DNA of 64,000 bases, taken from Eucalyptus grandis (taxonomy: Eukaryota; Streptophyta; Magnoliopsida; Myrtales; Myrtaceae). Below, one piece after another: positions 24,506 to 34,741 of the stretch. The stretch's first letter is position 1. The number at the start of each line of letters is the position of its first letter. Position numbers and translations under genes: made by a program. The notes beneath the pieces are model-generated. The model ran no database searches. It was not told the DNA's origin and saw only the letters and a program-made list of their open reading frames with translations. The stretch is taken from assembly GCF_016545825.1 (NCBI RefSeq), contig NC_052615.1, positions 29,819,088-29,883,087 on the forward strand, in the 5' to 3' direction.

Positions 24506-24916
24506 TTAAGCGTTTGTCAATCTAACATTAGCAAGCCAGTTAACTAAGCGATTTCCTTGCCAAAAATTATGTTGCACTTTAAACTCCAAGTGACAGTGCA
24601 ACAATATTCCAATATCTTTAAGCAAAGCAAGTTCATCATTATCAATCATAAGATCTTGACTAAGAAGATGAGTCATGACTATCTTTAATCTCAATAATGA
24701 TCTTATGAAATCCAAGTTGTTTTGCAAAGTTGAATCATAACCACAGAGACCACAAAGCACTAAGTTTTGCTTGTGACAACGAATATGTTCATACAAATGT
24801 GGCAAAACTACCAACCCTTCATTTCTAAATAAACCTCTTGCACTAGTAAATCCTAAGTTGCCTTTAGAAACCCCATCAATAATCAATTTAATCACCCGAA
24901 AGGTAAATGATCCCAT
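24506..24916 (-). pseudogene. LINE RNase H-like domain remnant
   Basis: A 136-codon open frame with the classical order of plant LINE RNase H: KLIIDGVSKGNLG (normally DGASKGNPG), LFRNEGLVVLP, a degenerate middle, then HCHLEFKVQHNFWQGNRLVNWLA (normally HV-RE-N--AD-LA). The second acidic motif is not recognisable and the Asp of the last motif is replaced, so it should be inactive. It keeps its frame only by chance or recent loss. Confidence 0.75.
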
Positions 24917-26299
24917 TTGATAGAAATCGGAGAAGCACGTGATCCAATTAATGTTGGATTATTCATAGATGAAACAAAAATGATTTCCTTTGTTTGTGTA
25001 TGACCGAATTACTTAATCCCGAATTCGAAGGGAAAACAAAATTGTCTTGGAAAAGTGACTTGTTTCTCTATTACTAAAAAAGCTACACACCTACTCAAAA
25101 AATTATGGTCTAGTCATGGTGAAAATTTGATTGTCCCTTGCCAGTGAGACTTGAATTCAATTATTGCAACAAATTCATTGAGAAAAATTCTCCCAAGAAT
25201 TGTTGTGGGACCAACTCAAGCCATACCTTATGGACAATTAGACAATTCCTTAAAACATGTAAAGTTGTTCACAAGAAACTTGCATCTCAAGTAATATGGA
25301 TTTCCTCCCAAGTTGTGAGACGTCTTCAACTCACTAGTCAACAGTCGTTTATGAATGGCTAGCTAGAGGAAAGTTCTAATATGTTGATATCCCTTCCACT
25401 TCCAAATTGTGGATCGTATATTGTCGGCTTGATTGTTCGCCCCATTGATTACCTCACATGCTAACTTGATAGAGAAAGACTTTTTTCTAGTACCCTCCCA
25501 CAAAAGAGCATAGTCCCCACCAAAGGCTAAAGTATGTTTGCTAGCTCTAACGCAAAAGATGATATTTTCTATTCCCCTAAATATCCAAAAATTCCACTTC
25601 CCATTTACATGTAATCATAAACTTTCTTGTCTATTTCAAAAGGAGATAGTTGGGTACTAGTAATATTATAGAGCAGCTCCATACTTGGTATCTATCTATT
25701 TGTCCAAAGCCTAACATGTTTGTCATTTTCCGAAGTCCATAAGGCTCCTTCCCGTGAGGCCGGCCATACATTCACAACCACCTTCCGTAAGATCAGTTCA
25801 GTAGGTTTAGCATGAAAATTACTTTTCGATGAACAATATTTAACAGTTAGAACTTGTGCCCATAGATTATTAGGCTGACTCTCGAAGCCCCCAGCTAGCT
25901 TCGTCATAAAGCCTTTATTAGTCAGTTTGAGAGATAGAAAACCAAGACCACCACATTTCTAGGAAGCAAAGTGTTGTCAAGGTGCAAATTTAAAGAATTA
26001 AGTGACAACGTGGATAAGATATTTTGAGTGGAAGAACTTTGTTGGAAGACCTTGTTACTGTCTGTAGGAGGAAGGTTTTGCACAACTCTTGTTATTTGCT
26101 TATGAAGCTGAGACGATCCTAAACTTTCATTTTTTGTGAACAAGCCCTTAGAGTCAAAATCGACAACTTTACCTTTCTTTTTATCTTTGGTTCTAACAGT
26201 GGTTATATATCTCTTGCTGAGAAGGACCATTCAAATCTTCATGTAAGTTTGCTTGAGGTTGCACCAAAAAGCGAGACCCTGGAACAACTACATTTCCTC

Positions 26300-26304
26300 C
26301 TTTT
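26300..26304. repeat. Left 5-bp target-site duplication of the copia element
   Basis: CTTTT, repeated at 31939-31943. Confidence 0.85.
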
Positions 26305-26551
26305 TGTAAGAAGATGAAGAAAAAGAAAGGAGAATTGAAGAACTCGAGAATGGAGAGAAGTTTTTGTATATTCTATTGTCTTCAATTAATGAATCAATGT
26401 ACATCTTCTGTAATTATATTACAAGAGAATGAATGAACGAGGAAATTAAATATCCTACAAATCAATCTATTCTAGATTTAAACCTAATTGATCTGTGCAA
26501 ATCGGATTAGAATCAATTTGATCCTTTTGTCTAGCCGCATATCTTCCAACA
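26305..26551 (-). repeat. 3' LTR of the copia element
   Basis: 247 bp; one substitution from the 5' LTR (C at about 26467 against T there). The adjoining CTCCCCCTCAAG on plus is the complement of the polypurine tract. Confidence 0.96.
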
Positions 26552-26563
26552 CTCCCCCTCAAG
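26552..26563 (-). other. Polypurine tract of the copia element
   Basis: CTTGAGGGGGAG on the minus strand, directly upstream of the 3' LTR, the standard plus-strand primer position. Confidence 0.85.
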
Positions 26564-26838
26564 CTGGTGGCTTGTATATGTCTAAGACACCTAGTTTGCT
26601 CAGAAGATATGTGTGCTGTCTTTGACATAGAGGCTTGGTGAAAATGTCTCGCTGGCTGTTCTGTTGTCCCAATTCCTCTTGCTTCAATGATTCCTTCTAA
26701 GATCTTGTCTCGTGTAAAGTGGCAATCAACCTCTATATGCTTGGTTCTCTCATGCACTATAGGGTTTGCTGCAAGTTTGAGAGCTGCATCATTGTCGCAG
26801 AACAGCTTTGTTGCCCCTTGTACCGTATTCCAAGATCC

Positions 26839-28952
26839 TTAAGAAGTCCCCGAATCCATACTATCGACAAGTAGCTTTGGCCATAGCCCGATACTCGCTT
26901 CAGCTGAAGAAAGAGAAACAGTAGGTTGTTTTTTTGTCTTCCAGGAGAGTAAAGAATCTCCTAGCTTGATGCAATATCCAGTGATAGACCTTCGACTCAT
27001 GGGACAAGTTGCATAGTCTGAATCACAATATGATGTTATCTCCATGTTACATCTTCTGGACAATAATATCCCAAGACCTGGACACTTTTTTAGGTACTTC
27101 ACAACTTTATATGCAGCATTCAAGTGTGACTGTTTTGGACTGTGCATGAATTGACTAAGAGTCTGCACTGCATAAGAGATGTCAGGTCTAGTCATTGTCA
27201 GATATATAGGTTTTCCGACGAGCCTTTGATAGCTTGAAGGATCTTCCAAAATGAAGTCATCTTCTTGAGAAATTCCCTTATCATAATGAGTGGTCAATTT
27301 CGTGTTCTGTTCAATGGGAATAACAGCTGGTTTGCAACCTAATAAACCTGTTTCTGAAATAATCTCCAATATGAATTTTCGCTGACTGAGCGAAATCCCT
27401 TGTTCTGAACGAGCAATCTCAATGCCAAGAAAGTACTTAGGTGCTCCTAAGTCTTTAATATGAAAAATTGCATGCAGATATTTCTTAAAATTTCCTATGG
27501 CCGCTTCATCATTTCCCATAATGAGAATATCATCAACATATATCATCAGATAAATAGATGACATACCTTCAGTCCACGTGAATAAGGCATAATCATGTCG
27601 GGACTGTTGGAACCCTGCTGTTGTAAGAGCACTTGTAAACTTTGCATACCACTGCCTGGAAGCTTGTTTCAACCCATAAAGGGATTTTTGGAGACGACAT
27701 ACTTTCTTCTCCCCCTGTCTCCATAATCCCTGAGGAACATCCATATATATATCTCTTCATTCAAATCTTCGTGGAGAAAGGCGTTATGGACGTCCATCGG
27801 TGTAGAGACCGATCGTGAATAGCCTGCAATGTCAAAAAGATCGTACGGTGACGTCTTTGGCAACGGTGAGAATGTCTCGTGATAATCGAATCCTTCCCTC
27901 GAGTGAAACCTTTGGCAACTAATCGTGCCTTGAATCTTTCCACGGAGCCATCAGCTCGATATTTTATTTTGTATACCCATTTACAGCCAATGGGTTTACA
28001 ATTTGGTGGCAATGTGACAAGATCCCGGGTCTTATTATCAATCAAGGCTGTAACTCGCTTCCATGGCCTTCTCGCCATCTTGGATCGCAGATGCTTCATT
28101 GTAACTAGCGGGTTCCTTATCCTCGGACAATCTACTTATACAGCACTTATGTTCTGACGATAAATTATTGAAGGAAACATATGAGGAAACTGGATATTTG
28201 ATACCTGGAGAGTCTAGAGCAGCACAGACATAATCTTTGGTCCATGTAGGGGGTCGTGTAGCTCGACTAGAACGTCGTGGAGGATCTCCTCTCGGAAGTG
28301 AAGATGTTGATTCCCCAGCTGATGTAGAAAATGTTTCTTCAACTTCTTCATTAGTAGAAGAATCTGCAGGTGAATTCCTCGATGCATTTGTAGGAACCTG
28401 ATTCTCATCAGAAATTGGTCCTGATACAGAGGGATTCATCTGAACATGATGATTATGAGTAGGCACTGCTAATGGTATATAATGAAGATCCTGATATGTT
28501 GTATCATCCATCTCAAGTTGTCGAGGAATACTCAGAGTACCGGATTCTTCATGAGAAAGTGTTTTTTCATTGAAAGGAAAAACATTTTCATGAAATAAAA
28601 CATCTCTACTTACAAAGAATTCCTTGGTAGATAGTTCCAGGACTCTGTATCCCTTTTGAAGATTAGGATATCCCATGAAAATACAGCGACGTGCACGAGG
28701 ATCCAGTTTGTCTCGAGAGCCCACTATAGCTGCATAACAAAGACATTCGAAGACTTTGAGATGTGTTCGCTCCGGTGCCTTGCCAAATAAGACCTCAAAA
28801 GACGTTTTCCCATGTAAGACCCGAGTGGGCATTCGATTGATAAGATAGGCCGCTGTAAGAATGCATTCTCCCCAATATTCATCTGGAATTGCTGCTTGAA
28901 ATTTAAGAGCTCTAGCAACTTCCAGAAGATGCCTGTGTTTACGCTCAACCAC
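26839..28952 (-). pseudogene. Copia pol: integrase C-terminal part, reverse transcriptase and RNase H, frame-broken
   Basis: From 28952 downward: the late integrase core ([54 protein letters not shown]), a Ser/Pro-rich linker with [12 protein letters not shown], then the reverse transcriptase start (CKPIGCKWVYKIKYRADG, RFKARLVAKGFTRG). It continues in another frame (LQKSLYGLKQASRQWYAKF, then the catalytic YVDD motif) and ends with RNase H (YCDSDYATCPMSRRSITGY, LSSAEAS). At least two frame changes lie between about 27900 and 27740. YVDD and the RNase H acidic residues are still visible; the frame is what is damaged. Confidence 0.93.
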
Positions 28953-30063
28953 CCCATTCTGTTGTGGAGTGTATATACAAGAGCTTTCATGTTGAATCCC
29001 ATGAGATGAAAATAATAAGGTGCAATCATGGCTGAAGAATTCCTTTTCGTTATCAGTTCGGATCCTCTTAATGGATTTTCCGAATTGATTTTCGAAAGAA
29101 TAATGAATTTCTTCAAATGAGAATAAGCTAGCCCCTTAGACTGCATTAAAAATATCCACGTTGCACGAGAACAATCATTTACTATGGTGAGAAAATAACA
29201 AGACCCATCGTGATTGACTGTATGATAAGGGCCCCAGATATCAACATGAATCAATGATAATATTTCATTTTCACGAGTACTCCCTAAAGGAAATGGAAGG
29301 CGTGACTGTTTGGCGAGGGGGCAAATGGGACATTGAGCATAAGGAAAGAAAGTACTATGACCCATCCTTAAGTGCATAATGAAATTCTTTTCATTGGTAG
29401 TTAAATTACACAATGATTTCTTATTGAAATGAGTACTAGAAAAACTGAAATTACTTGGGAAATGTGTCCAGAAATAAAGACCTTCAGAAAGTCTACCCAA
29501 GCCCATCAGTCTGCCAGTCGAAGGGGCCTGAAAGAAGCATGTGTCAATATCGAAGAATACCCGGCATGAATTGTCCTTGCATACCCGTGAGATAGAGATA
29601 AGATTAAACTGAAAATCTGGGACATAAAGGACATTCTCAAGTGTAATTTGAGGGCTAAGGCATCTTGTTCTGTCACATTCACGTGTGTGATGCTTCCATT
29701 TGGTAATTGCACGGAAACAGGGAGAATTAATTTTCCATTTAGATTGGTAAATAATCCCTTATCACAAACAATGTGATCGCTTGCACCTGAGTCAATGATC
29801 CATGCCTTTCTTGAAATTGAATTAATGAGGCAATGTGAGATACCTGAGAAGCTTCCTCCTTTGTTGGAGGTTTCCAATTTTTGCAGAGCATGCATCAATT
29901 GTTGATATTGACCATAAGAGATAGGTTGGTCAGCATTTTGGCCGGTGGGTCCAATCACTTGATAGGCAGATGATATTTTCTTCTCCTTTTCGCCAGGCCT
30001 TCCATGTAATTTCCAACAACTGTCAATCATGTGGTTAGGATATTTGCAATAATCGCAAAACAT
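28953..30063 (-). pseudogene. Copia zinc knuckle, protease and integrase N-terminal part, frame-broken
   Basis: A CCHC-like knuckle (CDYCKYPNHMIDSCWKLHG) is followed by the aspartic protease motif WIIDSGASDHIV, then the gag-pre-integrase region. After a frame change near 29650 comes the integrase zinc region (LRMGHS...CPICPLAKQSRLPF) and the catalytic-core start (HVDIWGPYHTVNHDGSCYFLTIVDD-like, read here as IVNDCSRATW, so one usual Asp is Asn). Another frame change lies near 29110. The Asp-to-Asn reading is at a position normally acidic in copia integrases and would hurt activity. Confidence 0.9.
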
Positions 30064-30117
30064 TTTACCCTTTGCTTTAAAATTCGGCCGGAAATTTTTT
30101 GAAGATGTGGCAAAAAT

Positions 30118-31317
30118 CTAGCCGTCCACTCCTTTAGGTGCGGAATCATATCCACCGTCGGATTCATCTGTGCCTTCAAGCATAAGTAGACCATCCGATC
30201 CGCGAGTGCGATCCAGCCCGTCCGATCCGCGCGCACGATCTGGTCCGTCCGATCCGCGCAATGAATCTCGGCCGTTGATGTTGTCCCTTTTAAAGGGCCG
30301 TGCGACGTCTCCTCCTGCGAACCCTAATCCGCCTCTTCTCTCTCGATTTAGGGTTTTCGTGGATCCCTCTCTTTGTTCGCCGCGGGCTGCAAGAGCGACA
30401 CTGTCACTGTTCCTTGCATGCTCCGGTGATGTGAAACGTTGGCTCTCCTCCTGCACAGCTAATTGATAGATCCGTTCGATCGAAGGAACGGGGTCCATGG
30501 CCAGGATCTGTGAACGAAAGGTAATGTAATTTTCGTTCAAAATTAGCAGGAAACGCGTTGCCTTTTCTCTCTCTTTGATGGAACGATACTGTGTTAGTGT
30601 CGATTCTGGCCCCTCGAGTTTTTCCTCCATGGCTTCCAGTTCGTTCCATAAAGACGATAGCTTGTTGAAACAAGCCGTGATCGTCATGTTCCCCTGTTTT
30701 AAATTGCTCAATTCCTGCATGAGCGAAATTTTTTTGGCACGGTCGAGTTTGCCGTACATTTCTTTGATATTCTCCCACATCCTTTGAGCGTCTTCTGTGG
30801 GTGGAAGTCCTGCCACAACTTCTGGAGAGAGGCAATTTCCGATCCAGGTTCGGATGAGTTGATTGCATTTCCTTCAGTGTCGTGCCAGGCGTTCGTCTGA
30901 AGGAATAGGGATGGTTCCATCGAGGAATCCATCTTTGTCCTTAGTCACCAGCGCGTGCCGGAATTCCTGCGACCATCTGGAGTAGTTTTCGTGCCCGGTA
31001 AGTTGCTGGTTGATTAGCTTCAGTTGAGGTCCGTCGGCGGTGGAAATGAAAAGGGGGTCGCCGGATTCTGGCCGTTCGGTGAAGCCCGACCACGGAAACG
31101 GAAAAATCCGGTGAGAAACCCGGGTAGGGATTCGCTCCCATACCCGGATTCGAACCGGTTCCATAACCCGCATTGAAATTGTTCGGGTATGGATTCGCTC
31201 CATTGCCCGAACCACCGGATCCATCTCGGTTGCCCCGCATTTGATCCACCCGACCCGTCGGTGATGCTTGCCGCGCTTGCGGTTGGTAGGCTGCCATCGG
31301 GTTGGCCAAAGGCCCAT
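30118..31317 (-). pseudogene. Copia gag (UBN2-type), interrupted
   Basis: The N-terminal part at 31317-30874 ends in text typical of copia gag (LINQQLTGHENYSRWSQEF, then FLDGTIPIP). After a frame change near 30870 the UBN2-like core follows (AQRMWENIKEMYGKLDRAKK, FNKLSSLWNELEAMEE) down to a GSDG/DRARGSDG-rich tail. An in-frame TAG at 30118-30120 separates it from the zinc-knuckle frame, 18 codons upstream of its ATG. No other nucleotide change is needed at that junction. Confidence 0.88.
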
Positions 31318-31677
31318 GTCCCTTGAAAAATTGGCGATGATGCATTCTGGTTAGGCCCAAACAGCCACGGATTTGGCTGCATCTGAATCAGTGGCCATTG
31401 GTAAGGATGACCCGCTATTGGTTGGCCGGAATGGGCTGAATCGAGTAGGGTTGCCCCAGTAATCGAGCCAAAAATTGCGATTTTCTTGAGTTTGAACAGG
31501 TTGTTCGTGAGATCTCGGCGACATCAACAGAGGAGGCATTGTCCCGGCTTTCGTGATTTGTGCGGGATCTTCATGCTTGCGGATGCTCACCGGGGATTGA
31601 AGGCAAATTGTTTGCCATGACAAAAAAAGTCGACAGAAGCGATGAAGATAAGAAAGCGGAAGCAATAGAATCTTCTA

Positions 31678-31691
31678 CCGCTCTGATACCA
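31678..31691 (-). other. Primer-binding site of the copia element
   Basis: TGGTATCAGAGCGG on the minus strand, directly after the 5' LTR. It matches the 3' end of plant initiator methionine tRNA, the usual copia primer. Confidence 0.92.
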
Positions 31692-31938
31692 TGTAAGAAG
31701 ATGAAGAAAAAGAAAGGAGAATTGAAGAACTCGAGAATGGAGAGAAGTTTTTGTATATTCTATTGTCTTCAATTAATGAATCAATGTACATCTTCTGTAA
31801 TTATATTACAAGAGAATGAATGAACGAGGAAATTAAATATCCTACAAATCAATTTATTCTAGATTTAAACCTAATTGATCTGTGCAAATCGGATTAGAAT
31901 CAATTTGATCCTTTTGTCTAGCCGCATATCTTCCAACA
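31692..31938 (-). repeat. 5' LTR of the copia element
   Basis: 247 bp, 246 of 247 identical to the other LTR. It should hold the element's promoter, oriented towards lower coordinates. Confidence 0.96.
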
Positions 31939-31943
31939 CTTTT
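31939..31943. repeat. Right 5-bp target-site duplication of the copia element
   Basis: CTTTT, the same as at 26300-26304. Confidence 0.85.
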
Positions 31944-33960
31944 CAACTATCCACTGGCATATCTTTCAATTGTTGTCTTCAGCCCCTTCGTGTTTTGTGC
32001 ACAACCATCATGGCCAAACTTAATTTAAGGCTCCTTTTGAACTTCTTGTTGTATTGCTATGCTTAGAGTAAGAGAATCAGGCATAGAGCTACATTCATAG
32101 TTTCTTTTGCCATTTTACCCCTTTAGCAGTCGTTCGATCCGTGGCCATAATTACCATATTTGAAAGAAATCATATATATACCTTTATACTCCACACGTCT
32201 AAGTTTTCCTTCAAGAAAAATCAAAAGCCTTAAAAGGCGTGTTAAATCAACTTCAACACAAAGACAAGCATACTTCCCTCTAGTAATTGGCGTTGTATAA
32301 AACTGCTCTTAATGGTCTCCCAATTAACAAACCAATTTACATGATAAGATTCTCATTAAAATACTCAATATAGATATTTAGAAACCTGACCCAAGCCGTG
32401 ACCCTATAATTGTTGCCTCATTTGGATCGAAATTGGGAATCCATCTTCTAATGACCAAATAATGATCAAAGGTCATCCAAGGTGCTTCCATAAGCACAAA
32501 CTAATAGCCCTCTGGCATGGAAAACTTTGCAAAAAACAGTCATTACCCAAGTCAATCACTACTAATTCTACTTTTGGAACCAAATATGTAAAAGTTTTTA
32601 ATGAAGCAAATTGTATCGAGTAGTTTGACCTTAGCAATTTGATAATTAAAAATTGATGCCAAGGTCGACGTAATCTTTCCTTTTCCTCCTTGCTTACCCT
32701 CAATATCGAGAGGTCCTCGAAGCCTGCTGTGGCTCACCCATGACTTCATTATTTGAGAGTTTGAAATATGAATCCTCTAACGCTACCTCAAATTGAGTTT
32801 GTGAAGTACTACATCCCAAAAGAGATTCTCCATAAGTGGATCTTTCAATTGAACCCACATTCAATGCCTGAGAACGTTTGATGCTAAAGAGGAAAATAAT
32901 CTCTTTCATCGTGATCATAGTGCGGAAGAGGAAGAGTTGGGACCATCGAAATGCATAGGGTTTTTTCTTCACCAAGGTTTCTAACTGATAGCTTGTGGCA
33001 TGAAAAATTTTGCAAAAAAATCCTTACCCAAGTCAATCACAACTAATTTTTCTTTTGGAAACCAAATGTGCACAAGTTTTTTATGAAGCATACTGTATCT
33101 GATAGTTTGACCCTAGCAATTTGACAATTAAAAATTGATGCCAAGGTCGACACAATCTTTCCTTTTCCTCCTTGCGTACCCTCATTATCGAGAGGTCCTT
33201 GAAGCCTATTTGTGACTCACCCATGGCTTCATCATTTGAGACTTTGAAATATGAATTATCTAACACTGCTTCAAATCGAGTTTGTGAAGACTGCATCCCA
33301 AAAGAGATTTTCGATAAGAGGATCTTTTAGTTGAACCCACAACTATAGCTCGAGAACGTTTGATAACTTGTTGAAGAGGAAAACAATCTCTTTCATCATG
33401 ATTATAGTGTGAAAGAGGAAGAGTTGGGACCGTCAAAATCCATAAGGGTTTTTCCTTAGCAAGATTTCTAACCGATAGCCCTCCGGCATGGAAAATTTTG
33501 CAAAAAAATCATTACCCAAGTCAATCACAACTAATTCTACTTTTGGGAACGAAATATGCAAAAGTTTTTTATGAAGCAAATTGTATCCAATAGTTTGACC
33601 CTAGCAATATGACAATTAAAAATTGATACCAAGGTTGATGCAATCTTTCCTTTTCTTCCTTGCTTACCCTCATTATCGAGAGGTCCTCAAAGCCCGTCTG
33701 TGGCTCACCCATGGCTTCATCATTTGAGACTTTAAAATATGAATCCTCTAACACTGCTTCAAATCGAGTTTGTGGAATATTATATCCCAAAAGAGTTTCT
33801 TGATAAGAGGATCTTTCAGTTGAACCCATAATCGATACTCGAGAACATTTGATAACTTGTTAAAGAGGAAAATAATCTCTTTCATCGTGATCATAATGTG
33901 AAAGGGGAAGAGTTGGGACCATTAGAATCCATAGGGCTTTTTCTTTACCAAGGTTTCTAC
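31944..33960 (-). mobile_element. 5' (ORF1) part of the decayed LINE, with a triplicated segment
   Basis: On the minus strand, text typical of the DUF4283-like N-terminus of plant LINE ORF1 appears (RPWHQFLIVKLLGSNY, VVIDLGNDCF, MPEGYR-like). It is decayed by stops and frameshifts. Its position upstream of the LINE 3' half at 24.48-26.30 kb, in the same orientation, with the copia element between, makes one LINE split by the copia insertion the simplest reading. The part 31944-32500 holds no clear domain. Confidence 0.75.
32504..33960. repeat. Three tandem copies of a 484-487 bp LINE ORF1 segment
   Basis: Units 32504-32987, 32988-33474 and 33475-33960 each start with ATAGC-C-----GGCATG-AAA and end with a CCAAGGTTTCTA-like sequence. 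They share all internal landmarks (ACCCAAGTCAATCAC, GATGCCAAGGTCGA, ATATCGAGAGGTCCT-like, TCTTTCATCGTGATCATA) with scattered differences. The differences are spread evenly, so the duplications are older than the neighbouring copia insertion. Confidence 0.9.
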
Positions 33961-34741
33961 TTTTATTTAATCAATATAGAAGTTTGTTATTTGAAAGAAA
34001 TAATTTTATAATATGGACATAAAAATCTCATCCTTCTTTTATCTCAACCCATATAAGATATTTATATCCATATTATATTCCTCTTACCAAACATAGCCTA
34101 AGTTTACATTTGCTGGACAATTTCCGAGGTGTTTTACACCAATTTTCCTTTTTTAGAGGATGAATAATTTTCCATCCAATTTTCTTTTTTTAGAAGATGA
34201 ATAATTTTCCATTTTTTTTTTCAGGTAATCATTTTCCATAGAGGCGTCATTATCTTTTCACAAATATCTTCCTGTGGTGGGGCATACTTTCAATTTGTTC
34301 CATCTTAGGTTTCGGGGATTCCACTGTTTTGACCTTTCCTCTCCATCTTGATCGTCGGACAGAGGTGAAGGGCCTCGGTTCTTGAATTTCGCTCGATCTT
34401 CTTGACAGAATCTGGTCTCCATTGCTCGTACGCTCGAGTCAGTGCATACCCTTGTCGGTTTTTATTTCGATTTTAATTCATTTCCCTGCGTTTGAGAAAT
34501 TTTCTTGTCCATATTTTTGAATTATCCACATCCGTTTATATATACCCATCTGAGACCCGGCGATGATAGAGGAGTAGTGACTGAAGTTTGCTCTGTTTTT
34601 CCCTCTTTCTTGGGTCTCTCTGATCCTGTTCTGGGTCGTTCTGTTTCTTCCAAAGTTGAATGCTTTAAGAACAAATCCCAGCTGTTTCGATCTATTACGT
34701 CTAGGGTAGGATTTTGTTTTCAATTCTTTTTACCCAGCTGA
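33961..34741 (+). promoter_or_regulatory. Upstream region and 5' UTR of the M1 aminopeptidase gene
   Basis: AT-rich sequence to about 34260, then mixed CT-rich leader-like sequence up to the ATG at 34742. No TATA box is assigned with confidence. A 78-codon open frame in this stretch starts upstream of and overlaps the true start in another frame, and is not supported as a protein. Confidence 0.4.

Larger units (their letters stand above)
24480..26304 (-). mobile_element. 3' half of a decayed LINE (non-LTR retrotransposon), minus strand
   Basis: Read on the minus strand, 26304-25960 resembles the tail of LINE ORF1 (VVPGSRFLVQP, then a KDKKKGK basic patch). It is followed directly by the 3' part of ORF2: CGGLGFLSLK near 25950, FMTKLAGGF near 25870, a zinc-finger reverse-transcriptase-associated domain near 25450-25200 (IWKWKGYQHIRTF, NLGGNP) and an RNase H-like domain at 24506-24916. 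The endonuclease and reverse transcriptase core expected between ORF1 and the zinc-finger part is absent, and stops and frameshifts break the rest. It is a dead fragment. Confidence 0.82.
26305..31938 (-). mobile_element. Ty1-copia LTR retrotransposon, full length (5634 bp), minus strand
   Basis: Two 247-bp LTRs (26305-26551 and 31692-31938), with TG...CA ends on the coding strand (TGTTGGAAG...CTTCTTACA), differ at one base (26467 region). The element has 5-bp CTTTT target duplications, a primer-binding site TGGTATCAGAGCGG next to the 5' LTR (complementary to initiator Met tRNA) and a polypurine tract CTTGAGGGGGAG next to the 3' LTR. Order on the minus strand is gag, zinc knuckle, protease, integrase, reverse transcriptase, RNase H, which is copia order. 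The body carries an in-frame TAG between gag and pol and several frame changes, so it is not autonomous as read. It lies inside the older LINE. Confidence 0.97.
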
